The notes below the pieces were generated by a model. It made no database searches and was not told the origin of the DNA. It saw nothing but the letters and a program-made list of their open reading frames with translations. Of a DNA stretch of 64,000 nt, positions 37,171 to 49,090 are shown in pieces. The first letter of the stretch is position 1, and every line of letters begins with the position of its first letter. Source of the stretch: Aldrovandia affinis (Eukaryota > Chordata > Actinopteri > Notacanthiformes > Halosauridae); contig JAINUG010000037.1 of NCBI GenBank assembly GCA_029706075.1, positions 3,275,127 through 3,339,126 on the forward strand, written 5' to 3'. The translations under genes and the position numbers were made by a program.

Positions 37171-37229
37171 ACTTGGGTCTGCAGCTGTATTTTTAATCAA
37201 GGGAAAGATCCATAGAAAAATGGGCATTT

Positions 37230-38340
37230 CTTTCAGGGCTGTACATTCTTACCCCTCCTATCTGCGCTCATGGATCACTGGTTAGCTTAGAAATACAGCC
37301 AGCACAAAGGCAGCAGCTGACATGTGGCGCTTAATGGTAATAATGGCCATTTATAAGCCCAATCAATCACATTTAGTGGACATCTCCATTTTTTGTCCCT
37401 GAAAAGGTATAAATAATAATAATAATAAAAAAAGAGAAGAAATGTGGTCTAAAAAAAAAAGCCACCTCGGTAAATATTTTAACTGCTTATTAAGATTTGG
37501 GGTGGACGACAAAAGGAGCATCTGTGCTTCTCAGGCCCAGCTGAAAGGGGGGGACACAGATGGTTCTTAGACGCTAACAGTAAAAAAAAAAAAAAAAACT
37601 ATGCCACAAGCAGAACAAAGTATGCTCTTTTAGGTTTTCTTTTTTTCTGATTGTGCAAATTAATTTGGAGCCCAAAATCCCCTGGCCCTTTGCGGAGAAG
37701 TTTCAACCGAAGACAGAATTCTTTGGACATCTCATAAAACGTGCAATGAATACCTCGGTTTGTTTATCTTTGGAAGGTTGAAATATTTTAATGTCTCTTC
37801 CCTGTGTTCTTTATGAGCTTTCAGTGGTTGTGGAGCGATTCGTAGACACGCAAATCTGCGGAGGGGGGAGGCCCACGTTTACCTTTTCATCCCGACTCTT
37901 CTCCGTTTGCCTGCATTGCCATTCATTTTCCAGCTGAACCAGTTGTCTTATCTTTACATTATTTTGAAACTTTTCAGGGCTTTTTACATTTTCAAAGAAA
38001 ATGAAAAAAAAAAAGATTCAACTGTATGACATCACTTAAAAAAACTTGAAATTCCATCTTTCTTGATTATCTTATGTCCTCCAGAATAATCAAGGTAAAT
38101 CTAATAAGTGAGTTCAGAGAACATGGCTTTTCACAAGATAATATGGAAAAATTTGTCCAGCTTTTATCCTTCCTAATCTCTTCCCTCTTTTATCTTGTTG
38201 CGTTTTTATTGGCCGTGCCGCTCCTGGGAACTTTACCCTAATAAAAAAACAATCCTCCAGAATTTTCCAGAGAATTTATTCTCCGGTTTGGAGACAGATA
38301 AGACTGCAGCATTTCATTGGACATTATTGTTACATTCAAT
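37230..38340. promoter_or_regulatory. Large candidate conserved non-coding block
   Basis: Over 1 kb of even-textured sequence with only short A-runs and an AAT run at about 37411-37429. Sites include CTTAATGGTAATAATGG near 37330, ATCAATCA (PBX-like) at 37362-37369 and CAAATTAATTTGG near 37655. The absence of transposon debris across a kilobase is notable here. Longest frames are about 60 codons, so it is not coding. Confidence 0.38.
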
Positions 38341-39990
38341 CTAAACCCTGAACCATTATCAGACATTTACAATTCAACAAAAAAGAAGACTCAGGGCACC
38401 TCCTGTTGTACATGAAATTATATGAGGGATTTAGCTCTATTTAGCTCAATTTAGGGCATCGACATTATTTTGAGTTGGAATCTACTGTTAAACCCCCCAG
38501 GGTAAGTTTAAGGGTATTTTTAACCGTCTCCATGAAGAGGGCTGCCAGGGTGCATGTGTATGTGTTTTTACAGTGAGCGTATGACTGTGTTCCTGCCTGT
38601 CCTTGTTTGGGAGTTGTGGGAAGGCTTCAGTTGCTTGGGTGGAGGGGGGGGCTTACAGCCGACGGAGAAAACTTTAATGTATCCTCTCCAAAAATGAATC
38701 CTGCAGACAAACAAACATTCCTGCTCTGCCCAGTGCCCCCGCCCCTTGCTTTTAAGAAAGAAAGAATGAAGAGTATACAATGTTAAAAAAACAGCAGAAC
38801 ATATTCTCAGTTAAAATTTTGACACTACCAAAACAACTTATGAACTTACCTTTGACTATCATGCTGCCTCCAGGCTGAGATCAGAGAGACTGTTCTTTGA
38901 GGAAACCTCTGTACACTCACACTAGTGGTAACGTCAGCGCTGGGAAAGCTTGCGCTTAATGGATCCTCTTTGCATCTTAGATATGCTTTCCATGCGTGGG
39001 GTTTCTCATAAGAACCAATAAAACAATTTTGGTTTTACAGGAGTTTCTTTATTAATGTACCTTAGGCGAACCATCACTATGGAGTAATGTAAAAACATCA
39101 GATGTATGTAGCAAATTTAGTACATTTGACTCTGTATATACACTGTATTACAAAAGTAATTGTATTTGATTTCCCAAACTCTGGCCATTCTAAAATCTCA
39201 TACATAAAAGCACAATATGAGCAATAATACCACTACAGTTTCATCCAATGTAAAAAAAAAGAGAAAAAATTCAATTTAAATGTTTTACAAGCTAAAATAA
39301 AAGAAAATGCTGCATGACAAAATCAATCTTGTGGAGTCCAAGACTTTGTTCTGGGCGCAATATTATGCATTTGTGAAATAGTAGTTTCACTGTTGCCACA
39401 ATGACTCTGTGAGTGTGCAGTAAAACAGTCATCAGCTCTGTGGAGACTCCACCGCCCCGACAGCACAGGAAATTCCATCATCCACTTTTCTCCGTCTTCC
39501 CTTCTGGACAATCTGCACTGCACTGAGGAGACCGCACGCTACCCCAACAGCCACCATCTCAGGCACATTTCAGAGATTTGGAATATTGAACTTGCAGATT
39601 GACTTGGGATTGACTCTACGTTCCCACTGCCTCCCACTCTTAAAGACACCAGATGTGCCATGTTTCTAACTTTCTGTTGCCCACTCAGTCATATTTAGCA
39701 CGGGTACAATAAACAGTGATTACATATTTTGTACATACTTTGAAGGCGGTGTTGAATCAGAATTGTCAGGTGCACTTTGTTCTTTGTGACAAGTCATGAT
39801 GCACGTTTGTCACAATATGCACACCGCCATTATGACTCTCTTACCGTGTCCTTTCGAGAGAATGGGGATGTGAATCAAGTTTATCGCAAGGAATAAAAGC
39901 ATGTAACTGGTTGGTAATTCATCCCAAACATGTAAACACTAAAGCAAGACCTTCTGTGCATATATGATGGGATCATGTGACTAATCTCCA
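38341..39990. other. Intergenic block, nothing recognised
   Basis: A G-run at 38641-38650 and AT-rich sequence. No gene, RNA or transposon end seen. Confidence 0.5.
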
Positions 39991-40420
39991 TCCGGGCTCG
40001 CTGGTCGGGGGATCCGCAGAGTTATTACACTGTAAACAATCACATTAAGAGCGCCTGCGATCAGATTGATGGAGAGGCCGTCCATTCGTCATCTGAATTG
40101 ACAAGCATGGCCCTTTTGTCTTTGCTGCCGCCATTGTGCGACTCGCTCGTAGGGGAGTGTGGTAATCAGAGGCAGCTGCTGGCCGGCCCTGATAAGTGCC
40201 CCCGGCCTTTGAGCTGCTCACTTGAGCTTCCCCGGAAGGACCAGAGGTGCTGTCAGCACGCCGTGGCCGGCAGGATGAATGGGCCGCACACACATGCCTC
40301 GACTCACTGGTACTTGTTAGAGCAAACTCTGCAAACACCTCGCACTTACCTGTCACCAAACGCCTCTGTTGTGCACCGTGACCGGCAACAATGCTCAAGT
40401 TTGGCCAACGCAACATCAGA
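39991..40420. promoter_or_regulatory. GC-richer candidate regulatory block
   Basis: CpG-containing, repeat-free sequence. Long overlapping open frames exist on both strands (128 codons plus at 40098-40484, 123 codons minus at 40045-40416), which reflects low stop density in GC-rich DNA. Neither protein is recognised. GATTGATGG near 40065 and CTGATAAG (GATA-type) near 40187 are visible. A cryptic exon is a less likely alternative. Confidence 0.3.
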
Positions 40421-42264
40421 GGTTCAGACGGGACATGTTAAATTAGCAGCATGGGGTGGATTTTGGGTAGGGCCATGGGTGTAGGGAAGCATACAGTTTG
40501 GAATGGTGAGAAAATAAATCAGTATTTTGACCAAACACATCACTTGATTTAAGACTTGAAAAATACTTCACTATTGAAGTATACTTCACTATTCATTTCA
40601 CTGTTGCTGGAAAAATGTATCATACCACACATGCTGAATGAGGTGGATGTACAGTACACACACATGGAACCCTGAAACAGAAGGTGCCATGGGAAACCTG
40701 GACGCAGGCCAACAGGTAGAGGTGAGTACAGGTGAAGTGTTCATCCACAGTGACTCCTTCCCAAACAGAGATGACCAGAGACGGTAACCCCGGTGCAAAC
40801 AGCAGAAGGAGTGTGAAATCACACGCACACACTTTGCTTAATACACTTCAGAACAGCTGTTCAGGATTGTCAATTTCACACCCCCAAGCAGAAATATCCT
40901 CCCCCTAAACAGCCTTATCAGGGACTGGAACTTTATCCCAACACCACCAGTGTACGTACTCCACTTCTCTACCGAACAGAATCAACGAGATTTGGAAACA
41001 TTCTCTGCATTAAGGTAGTGTTCTACCAGATGTACCCTATAGCATCGTAACACAATCAAGCTGTTACCAAGATGGATGCAATCACAGTACACTACAGAGT
41101 CATGGCACATGTGCAAGGCAGAGAGCTGCCAGTATTTTAGCTGGCTGGTAGGCAATGTGAAGTTATGTGGCGCCTATACTATGTTACTCTGAGGAAACTG
41201 CTGCCACTCTGACTTCACCATGATGTAATGGAACCGACTGAAGCAGAGAGAAAGCAGCAGCTGCCATGTCCTGCAAGTGGAAGGGTGATTTTTTGGGGGG
41301 ATGCAGGCAGGTACGGCTGACTAAGAGATGTGTGGCGCGGGGTGACTCGGTGCTGGAATGGGGAAGGTGCTTAACACTGATTTGTGTCTGGGGGCAGGGA
41401 GGAGTTTGCTAGACTGTGTTTTCATCAGGGACGAGCCAGATGAGACGGTGGAATTCTCACACTCAGCTGACACAGTGCGACAGTGCCGGGTGAAGGGTGT
41501 GAAAAATGAGTCAGAGTCAAAAGCCAGAGAAACATTGAACTTCCATGATATTCATTTTTGTAATATGCTACACAGAAATGACAAAAAAACTGTGAAAAGG
41601 TGGGGTTTTTTTTTCTTCCAAAAAAGCATTTTACAAGTTATTTTTTAGAATAAATAAATGGAAGAGGGTTTGTAAAATGAACACAAGGCTCATGACTCTA
41701 AAGAGCAGGCCTCTCTGTAGAGTCCACTGAACGGTAGGTGACATGGACGACTTCAACCAGCCAAAAATAGCACTGCTGTTTCTGAACCTACAAGAGGTCC
41801 TGGACCATCAATACTTTACTCACAGTTATACACAGGTTATACAGGGTTGTAAGTTGAATATTACAAACAAAATGTAAATGGCGTGCCTTACAATATGACT
41901 AATATTAATGTGAAAGCAGGAAAAGGTGTTACGGCTCTACACTCCATATCACGATGATGGTTCACCTCTAATTTAACTACGGTACCAGCTTTACGGCCCC
42001 TTCAAACGGACTCCACACCAATGCGCGGGTTATTGCCCTTCAATTGCAGGCTGCGCCTCTAAAACAAGTTGCACTTCCAGTCCAGCTGAGCTTTTACTGG
42101 TGATCAGCACACAGATGCCTGTGGCGTCCGTTCTAAACAGCTGTGTCCACCGTTCTGCCTTAAAACACTAATCTGTTTAATGCATTTAACAGCAAAAAGG
42201 GTGCACGATGCACACAATCACAATCAATTTGACAACTTTGTCAAATAAAAAGCCACGGAAATTA
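40421..42264. other. Intergenic block, no gene seen
   Basis: No credible gene. The 96-codon frame at 41358-41648 (+) has no recognisable domain. No transposon ends found. Confidence 0.5.
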
Positions 42265-42327
42265 CGATGAAGACATTCGCTTTGGACAAAAGCGTCTGCT
42301 AAATGCCATATATTATTATTATATTAC
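42265..42327 (+). repeat. SINE 3' tail fragment
   Basis: CTTTGGACAAAAGCGTCTGC, followed by TAAATGCC and an ATT run, is the conserved 3' tail of fish tRNA SINEs. The tRNA head is not recognisable upstream, so this is a 5'-truncated or eroded copy. Confidence 0.72.
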
Positions 42328-42837
42328 ATTGGTTAAGATGTTAATTTGGATTACATTTGGATTGTTTTATTAAAAATATATATATACACAAGACAAGTAG
42401 CCACACAGCAAATCAGCACCCTGAAGTATCTAATGAAGCAGGGTGCATGGTAAACTTGGAAGGGCACTGCTGGTCTCTGAAGGTCCTCTGTTCAATATTC
42501 ACACAATCACTTCAGGGAACACAAACCCCTCATGCACCATTGTTTCTTCTGGGGAGATCTGAACATGAAATAAGAGCCCCAAGTAAAGAGAAAGTTAAAA
42601 ACTCCCACAAAAGCCTTCTTACTTTGGCGTCTAGTGTGGCCTGCCAAGTCCCCCGTGTCAGTGTTATTAATGTAACGGTGCCATATGCAGGCCGTGACAG
42701 TCTCTCCGTGCCAAACACATATTTTAACCTCACTTGTTCCTCCCCAACAAATAAGCTGTTTTGAAAATGATTTCCAGGGCGCTGTCTGTTTCCATAGAGA
42801 TGACATTAAATGAAAAGGACAAAAAAATATAGAGGGT

Positions 42838-42900
42838 GATAAACGGCATTGGTCTTGGATGACACACTTGACTTCTGAGCCTGTGTTCAAATCCCCTACG
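42838..42900 (+). repeat. Possible tRNA-SINE head fragment
   Basis: GAGCCTGTGTTCAAATCCCC contains a good B box (GTTCAAATCC at 42885-42894), preceded by a weak A-box-like stretch. No SINE tail follows, and the stem does not fold as a tRNA, so a truncated SINE head is likeliest. Confidence 0.4.
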
Positions 42901-43040
42901 TTCAAGCCAAGTTTTTTTGTGTGTTTTTTTTAACCCCGTTTTTATGAAAGACCAAATGAAAATGTATCTCCACCAGGCCATAACTGACAAGGTATTGTGT
43001 AGCGCCTGTTAGCATAATGTCCCGTGTATTTATTGTTTGT
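42901..43040. other. Short spacer, nothing recognised
   Basis: T-rich sequence with no identified feature. Confidence 0.45.
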
Positions 43041-43270
43041 CATTTTTCTAGGGCTGACACGGACCTCCTGATGTAGTAAATCATGTCATTAAAACTGCCA
43101 TCAGAAACAGGGGCCGGCTTCAGGGACCTGGGGGGGAGGAGGAGGAGGGGGACAGATGAAGGCAGCGGCTTCTCTGAGGTGTTCTATTCTGTCATCCTCT
43201 GGACTTTTAACTACCCTGTCAAACTCTGACAGTCACTCTTTACATCTGGCATGTTTATGATGGCAAAGCA
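43041..43270. promoter_or_regulatory. Candidate regulatory block with a G-rich tract
   Basis: A repeat-poor stretch with AAATCATGTCATTAAAAC near 43079 and a G7-A-GG-A-GG-A-GG-A-G5 tract at 43130-43151 that could form a two-tier quadruplex on the plus strand. No coding frame. Confidence 0.3.
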
Positions 43271-43911
43271 CTGGGCTCAAAAAACCTATTCAAAAAATAA
43301 ATAAACATTTGTTTTCCCGTCAGTAGAAAAAAAAGAAAAAAAAGGTCACAGTTTATGGACACAGGCAACTGTCATAAAAAAATAAAGGTTATTTTGCTTT
43401 ATTGATCGAGGGAAACACATATTTATTGTTTATAGATCATCTTCACTTGAGTCATGATAAGGTCCTACATTACAAAATACACGTTGTTTTCTTATTTCTA
43501 GCTTATTTATCTAAAAAGGAGAATGTGTTCATTTTTCACCAACAAATATTTTCACAAGAAATGTCTTTGCAAGAAAAAATATTAGCATAGTAAAAAATAT
43601 TGTGTTTTTAAAAATTGGGTCTTTTACATGTTTTCATAAAACGGCTTAGATTTTAAACTTTATGAACATGAATTCCTTATTCCTTAATTAAGTAAAAACA
43701 GCAGTATTGCTTAAGACTTGCCTACCAACTGAAGTTGCATCAAACCTTTAACAAAATCAAAACAATACATTACAACCTTAAGTTCTCTGGCTAAAATTGT
43801 GGGAATTTGCTTTTTGCGGGAGTCCAGCCTTATTACTCTCTTCTAACTTACTGATTGGGCAATATTTTACAAATGGGTGGAGTCACAAAACCGATAGGCA
43901 TGTATGGAAAA
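43271..43911. other. Intergenic block, nothing recognised
   Basis: A-rich and AT-rich sequence with poly-A runs. No gene recognised. Confidence 0.5.
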
Positions 43912-43947
43912 AATATATATATATGATATATATATATATATATATAC
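43912..43947. repeat. (TA)n microsatellite
   Basis: About 17 TA units with one GA interruption. Self-complementary and able to form a cruciform. Confidence 0.93.
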
Positions 43948-44369
43948 CTTTAATATATTCAAGGTTTCATTTCACAATCTCATTATATAATGCATTTAAA
44001 ATCATCCCTGGGGCAGGTTTATTTTTACAGTAACTTGTGCAACAGTAAGTGCAACAGTACGTAATAAAATCTGAAATGTTCATGTTTTGCTATAGAGAGA
44101 CAGTTTAATGAAAAACTAAAACAACAAAAATGGCCAACATGACACCACAAATGCTCCCTGAAGTGGGGGTATTGTACACTTTCTTAAAAGTTATTTTGAT
44201 GGTCCTTGTTGAGTTTCTGGGAGGCTGGTTAAAGGTGCAAGTGTGGCCATTTTCTTTGCCTCCTTTCAACATCCAGCTCTGGCTGCAATAATTATATATG
44301 TACGGTGGCATTGAGGGGGGGTTGGGGGTGGAATCAACTATTATATGGTCGGAAAGAAAAGCTGAAGTA
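43948..44369. other. Intergenic block, nothing recognised
   Basis: No gene, repeat or RNA identified. G-rich stretch at about 44311-44331. Confidence 0.5.
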
Positions 44370-44800
44370 TTTCTCCCCTCAGCAGGCCTGTCAACTATTT
44401 CCCCCTTTTTATATAATTACCATTTTTATTGGATTTTTATTTTGCTCCAACAAAAGGGCCATCTGCCTATGAGCAGTACTCCACAAGAACTCTTAGATCA
44501 GCTGTGCAACAATATTCCACGAGCGATCAAAGCCCTGCGGCCTGTAGCAGAGCCTTCCCTGGCTCCTCCTTTAAGCACCATTTCAAACACATTCCCACAA
44601 ACTCCCCCAACCCCCCAAAGTAGCTGCACAAGAGAAGCTTTACATATTCCAGAGAATCACTCAATTTGTTCCTTTTATACATGATGGTTGAGCGCTGAGT
44701 GGAAAATTGTCTTCTGGTCGATTTTTATTTTTTTCTCCCTTAGATGGATACAATTCAATTACTTATTCTCCTCGTTTTCTTTTTCGATGAGGTACTTGCA
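44370..44800. promoter_or_regulatory. Candidate conserved non-coding block
   Basis: Repeat-free sequence of even texture with AATTACCATTTTTATTGG near 44417 and a C-rich edge near 44610. The overlapping plus-strand frames (128 and 64 codons) lack any recognisable domain and lie in different frames over the same bases. Confidence 0.28.
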
Positions 44801-45976
44801 AACTAATCCAACTGAAGCAACATTGGAGTTAGCAATACCAGGCAGTGCACTACAGAATTTGATGATATTGGGCAACTATGTTTTGGACTATAAATACCTT
44901 ATTTGAGCTAAGAGTAATTTTGTGACTGACAGAAATAATGTGTCTTATTTGGAAGACCCTATCACACTGAGTATTTACTGTTATCGTACAAAATAATCAT
45001 CTTTAGAGCGCACTTCGATGGTGCATTTCAACAATAATTCATTTAATCACTGTCTGAGAGCGTAAATAAAAGGTTTGTATTTATATAGTTCCACCAAACA
45101 TATTTGCTTCTAATATTATGTCAACCATGGAACTCTTTCCTACGCTTTCCATTGACTTAATCGAAATTAAAAACGACAAATATGACACACTGCAAACTTT
45201 TTTTATGAATCTATTGTTTATAGAAAGTCAATTCCATAACAGCAGGGACACATGTTTTAACACGATACTGCCACCCTCAGGGTTTGCTAACTGTAAGGCA
45301 CACCATTATATTAAAGATCTGTGTTGTTAACGTATTTAGATATTATGTATTTTGCAAAACATGAGTACATCATGACCCAAAACGACAGCATAAAATAACT
45401 TTAAAAGCTTAAGCTTGGGGTCGTTCAGTTCAATTCTAAGCAGTAAAACATCCAACACATTTACAACACACACACACAAGGTTTGTAATGTCTAATGCAA
45501 AAACCTTTCTTAATCCTGATGATTTTTTGTTTATAAGCTGAAGTGATGTACTTCCAACAAAAACAGCTGAAACAGACCTACCATACAACTACCTTAACAT
45601 TCAAATTCTAGGTTTAACTGAATTTGAATTACTTCATAACTTTTTCATTTTACAGCTTACATTGACAATAAATACAGACTTAATTTGTGGATAATGCCCT
45701 GCCACTTTAGTCATCAGTATTACCCACAACGACAGTTTAAGAAAAAATTGAACAAAACAATTTGTCAATCTATTTGACAATCATTTGTCTTTTTATCTAA
45801 AATGATGTATATTCCATAAGACCAACTTTTAGGTAATTGAATGGTTGGAACTTTTTCCTCTGATAAAGGTTTTCCTTTTTTTGTTTCCCCGACCACAACA
45901 AGGAGGAAGTTGAAGTGACCTGTCAAGTGGCTGCCTTGTCACAGCATGGGGGAACACATGTGTGGGTCCCAACCAG
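44801..45976. other. Intergenic block, nothing recognised
   Basis: AT-rich with a short CA run at about 45468-45478. No gene, RNA or transposon recognised. Confidence 0.5.
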
Positions 45977-46011
<35 letters not shown>

Positions 46012-46108
46012 CACACACGCGCACACACACGCACACACACACACACGCACACACACGCACACGCACACACACGCACGCACACACATACACGCACAGACAC
46101 ACACACAG

Positions 46109-46169
<61 letters not shown>
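45977..46169. repeat. Long interrupted (CA)n minisatellite-like array
   Basis: About 193 bp of CA. The 5' two-thirds carries regularly spaced GC, GCG and ACAG/AGG variants, and the 3' third (from about 46112) is pure CA. The five long open frames crossing it on both strands are repeat translations, not genes. Strong Z-DNA potential, enhanced by the CG interruptions. Confidence 0.98.
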
Positions 46170-46171
<2 letters not shown>

Positions 46172-46299
46172 AACCAAGCCATTATCATCAGCTGGGGCCT
46201 TCTCACAGCTCCAATGCTTAAAAAAAGCCACTGGCCACCCTCCTCACCAGCTCCCTCCCACCAAACACAGAGAAGTTAAGAACTCTTAAAAGAGAAATA

Positions 46300-46560
46300 A
46301 ACCCCCGTTCCTCTGGAGCCTCACCACCCTGTTTATTTCTTTCGGGAACAGCATTTCTTTCGGGGATCGTATATCCAAGGGTTATCAAGCGGCTCATTTA
46401 AATGAGGGCTGGTCACAGCAGGAACCAGCTGAACAAAGTTGGCATTACCATGGCTTCTCCTGTGCTGCTCTCACTCCTGTCTAATTGGGTTTGACTGCAT
46501 TTGTTTAAATCGAAAGGAGAAAAAAGTCAAACCTGAAGTGTGTCAGTTTGGCCAGACAGG
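46300..46560. promoter_or_regulatory. Candidate regulatory block
   Basis: Repeat-poor sequence with GCTCATTTAAATGAGGGC near 46391, whose core CTCATTTAAATGAG is a perfect 14-base palindrome. No coding frame. Confidence 0.28.
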
Positions 46561-46672
46561 GTGGCAATTAAAAAAAAACCTCCCTAGTCTTGTTAAAGAG
46601 AGAAGGGGGGGAAAGAAAACAGCACCAGTCACTTTCCCGGAGTTGTGGGGCTGCTAGTGGCTGATTCTCACT

Positions 46673-46684
46673 CACCCCTGGTGG
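46673..46684 (-). promoter_or_regulatory. Candidate CTCF binding motif
   Basis: CACCCCTGGTGG matches the reverse complement of the CTCF core at about 10 of 12 positions by eye, with the motif on the minus strand. GCTAGTGGC lies 20 bp upstream. Occupancy is inferred only. Confidence 0.33.
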
Positions 46685-47199
46685 TCTGAGTTCACTTCCA
46701 CAACCAACAGGAACACAGACACACAAACGCACGCACGCGCTCACACATCCCCCCTCCCAACTATGCATAGCACTGACTGGCACCCACAACAGCTACAGTC
46801 ACAACTGAAGAAGTCAAGAGCTCACACTGACAGACATTTAATCACTCTTATAACAACAAGGAACACATTGACCATTGTGGAAAATAAGAATAACTACATG
46901 AATAATCCAATACCTTAGGATCAAAACTGTATGCAAAATTCCATCATGCATAAATGACTATATAATACAGTATATTAAAACTGACCCTTTCTAATTATGT
47001 GACATTATTACTAAGTTGTTAAAAATATTCAGTGTGAAAATGTGCATACAAACCCAAGAGTTGATCAGTGAAAAGTACACAAGCCAAAAATAACCATGTC
47101 CTTCCTCAGCTGTCCTCTACTCTTAACTTTTTCCCTGCACATAAACAGAGACAAAAGCTAACGTTAATGGTCAAGAGGGTTTTTTCTTCCCTTGACCAC
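46685..47199. other. Intergenic block, nothing recognised
   Basis: Short CA/CG-rich patch near 46718-46748, then AT-rich sequence with no gene. Confidence 0.5.
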
Positions 47200-47770
47200 A
47201 CTTTGCTTCGCATCAAGCTAAAAAGGGGTTCCTTGTAAATTTTATTGCGGCAGTGTCAAAAAGACTCCCATCGAAGAAGCAGTAAATATTCTAACAAGGT
47301 CTGGAAGCAAGGCCATTCGTGCCTGCTCCAGGCATTGAATTAAGCCGGCCTGTTTCTAGTTAGACAGTCATTAAAGAGATCTTACAGCCACAGCAAATGG
47401 TTTCCTGTCCTGAGTGCTTAACTCTTGTAGTAGGAAATGTCCTAGGCCATAAAGGGTAAACCAAACTTCCTGAACATTTTTAAAGTTACCGTTGGGGATG
47501 TGCATCGTGTTCCGATCATTCGGGGCGAGCAATCAAACGGGACCCTTTGCTTGACCCGCACGTGACTTTGACCCTTTAAACAGGTGGTGTCCATTTATGG
47601 GCCTGGAGACAGGGGAGACTGGATGGACAGAAGTCAATCTTTCTGACCATGGGGAAACCGTAAGGTCATTCCGCTGGGAAAGTGGTATTATCAATAACGC
47701 CGAATTGGAAAATGACGAATCGTGAGGTATTGTTGAGATACGACTGAGACAGTGAAGAAGATTATCGATC
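47200..47770. promoter_or_regulatory. Candidate conserved non-coding block
   Basis: About 570 bp free of repeats with scattered CpGs and no frame above 60 codons. Texture suggests constrained DNA, but no single motif is decisive. Confidence 0.28.
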
Positions 47771-48437
47771 TGTTCAACGTGATGCTAGTATAAAACATAA
47801 AAAATGTACAAAAAAACCATGCATTTCATGTATTTAAACAATACTGTGTCCGTACTGACTTCACAAGTAATCCAACTTCAACTCGGCAACTACTGTTGCT
47901 GTGAGCACTTCCTAAACTGTAGGATGTAAGAGTGCCCGAACCAGCTGTTGGTCTAAATGAACACCACATTTTGATATGTGAAGCCAGTTAATCAGCGCAA
48001 AGCAGGGGAGCCGGGACTTGACCATGCAGCCCGACACCATGTTTTCTTCCCACTGATGCAGGTTTATATAATATATCGAGGGTTGAAATATACTACAATG
48101 TCAGGTGCCTTCCAGGTTGGCAGCTGTGAACTAATTAAGCTTATAAAACACACACGGACCGAGCTCACCGCTGTGTGGATTAACACTATGACTACAGGGT
48201 CTAGTGCTGGAATCAGGAGAGATAGATGTGATGCACATCCAGTGTAAAGGGTTGCAGAGAAACAGAGAGGGAAGCACGATGCACACTGTACAGGCCCAAA
48301 ATAATATTTATGACTCACACATGGCTGCTCCGGCGTAGTTTATGTGGTCTTTAGCGCTGGTCTCGTTGCTCACGGAGGCACCGTGAGTCACGTGGTGATG
48401 CTGTCGGTTCCCATGGCAGGGGCCGGAGGTGTGCGCG
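47771..48437. other. Intergenic block, no gene seen
   Basis: The 89-codon plus frame at 47978-48247 and the 84-codon minus frame at 48064-48318 overlap and neither is recognised. Confidence 0.45.
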
Positions 48438-48456
48438 TCTGTGTGTGTGTGTGTGT
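48438..48456. repeat. Short (GT)n tract
   Basis: About nine GT units in a CpG-richer neighbourhood. Confidence 0.88.
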
Positions 48457-48589
48457 AAGCGCATGTGCGAAGCGACACCGCCGTAAACCAAGCAGCGCTC
48501 CTTCTGGCTCGCCGAGCACGGGGCCCGACAGCCAGACGCTGGGAGGGACGGCACAGAGGATTCTTTCTCAGTAGGACAGCAACTGTTCC

Positions 48590-49090
48590 GGCGCTCCTCG
48601 GGTGACTACCTTTTGTTTGCTTTACAGCCCAGTTGCCATGATTGAATTTCCCCTCGTCCGTGCGCTCATATCGTCTGGTTCACCGGGTGAACAACACAAG
48701 AGGAGAGACCGCATTACAGTCAGCGCAGATCATGTGTTGTTAGTCACAGTGACACACGTTTACTGTAATGGAGTATGATGTCTGCTCAACGCATTTTTAT
48801 GATTCAGAGTTTCGCGGGCCTTACATATGTCTGCGCGCCTCAGGCAGCGAGCTGACACAAAGGCATAAAATACGATATTAAAACAGCGGCGGAAGCGGTG
48901 AATAATTTCCTTAAAGATGAGTATCTATTACCGATGTAAATCATTGCCCTCGAATGCAATAAAAATGAACGTCTAGATTTTCATTAATTGGTGGCAGCGA
49001 CGGGAATGTGCGTATTTGAAGGGAAAAGATGGATCCTGTGTTTTGTAAAGTAATAGGGTCAAAGGCAGGTCAAATTCACATAGGGGTCTG
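48590..49090. promoter_or_regulatory. Candidate conserved non-coding block
   Basis: Repeat-free stretch with several CpGs in AT-rich DNA and TTTTCATTAATTGGTGGCAG near 48979. No frame is coding-like. One of the better enhancer-like blocks by texture. Confidence 0.35.

Noticed and set aside
40045-40484. Long open frames on both strands as a gene
   Set aside because: Low stop density in GC-rich DNA explains both. Neither product is recognised. Kept as a candidate non-coding block instead.
42357-42905. Opposed open frames of 135 and 132 codons
   Set aside because: They overlap over the same bases on opposite strands, include a SINE-like piece at one end, and have no recognisable domain or splice context.
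45829-46279. Six overlapping open frames of 75-125 codons on both strands
   Set aside because: All are translations of the CA array (His-Thr or Cys-Val repeats). They are open in several frames at once, which is expected of a dinucleotide repeat.
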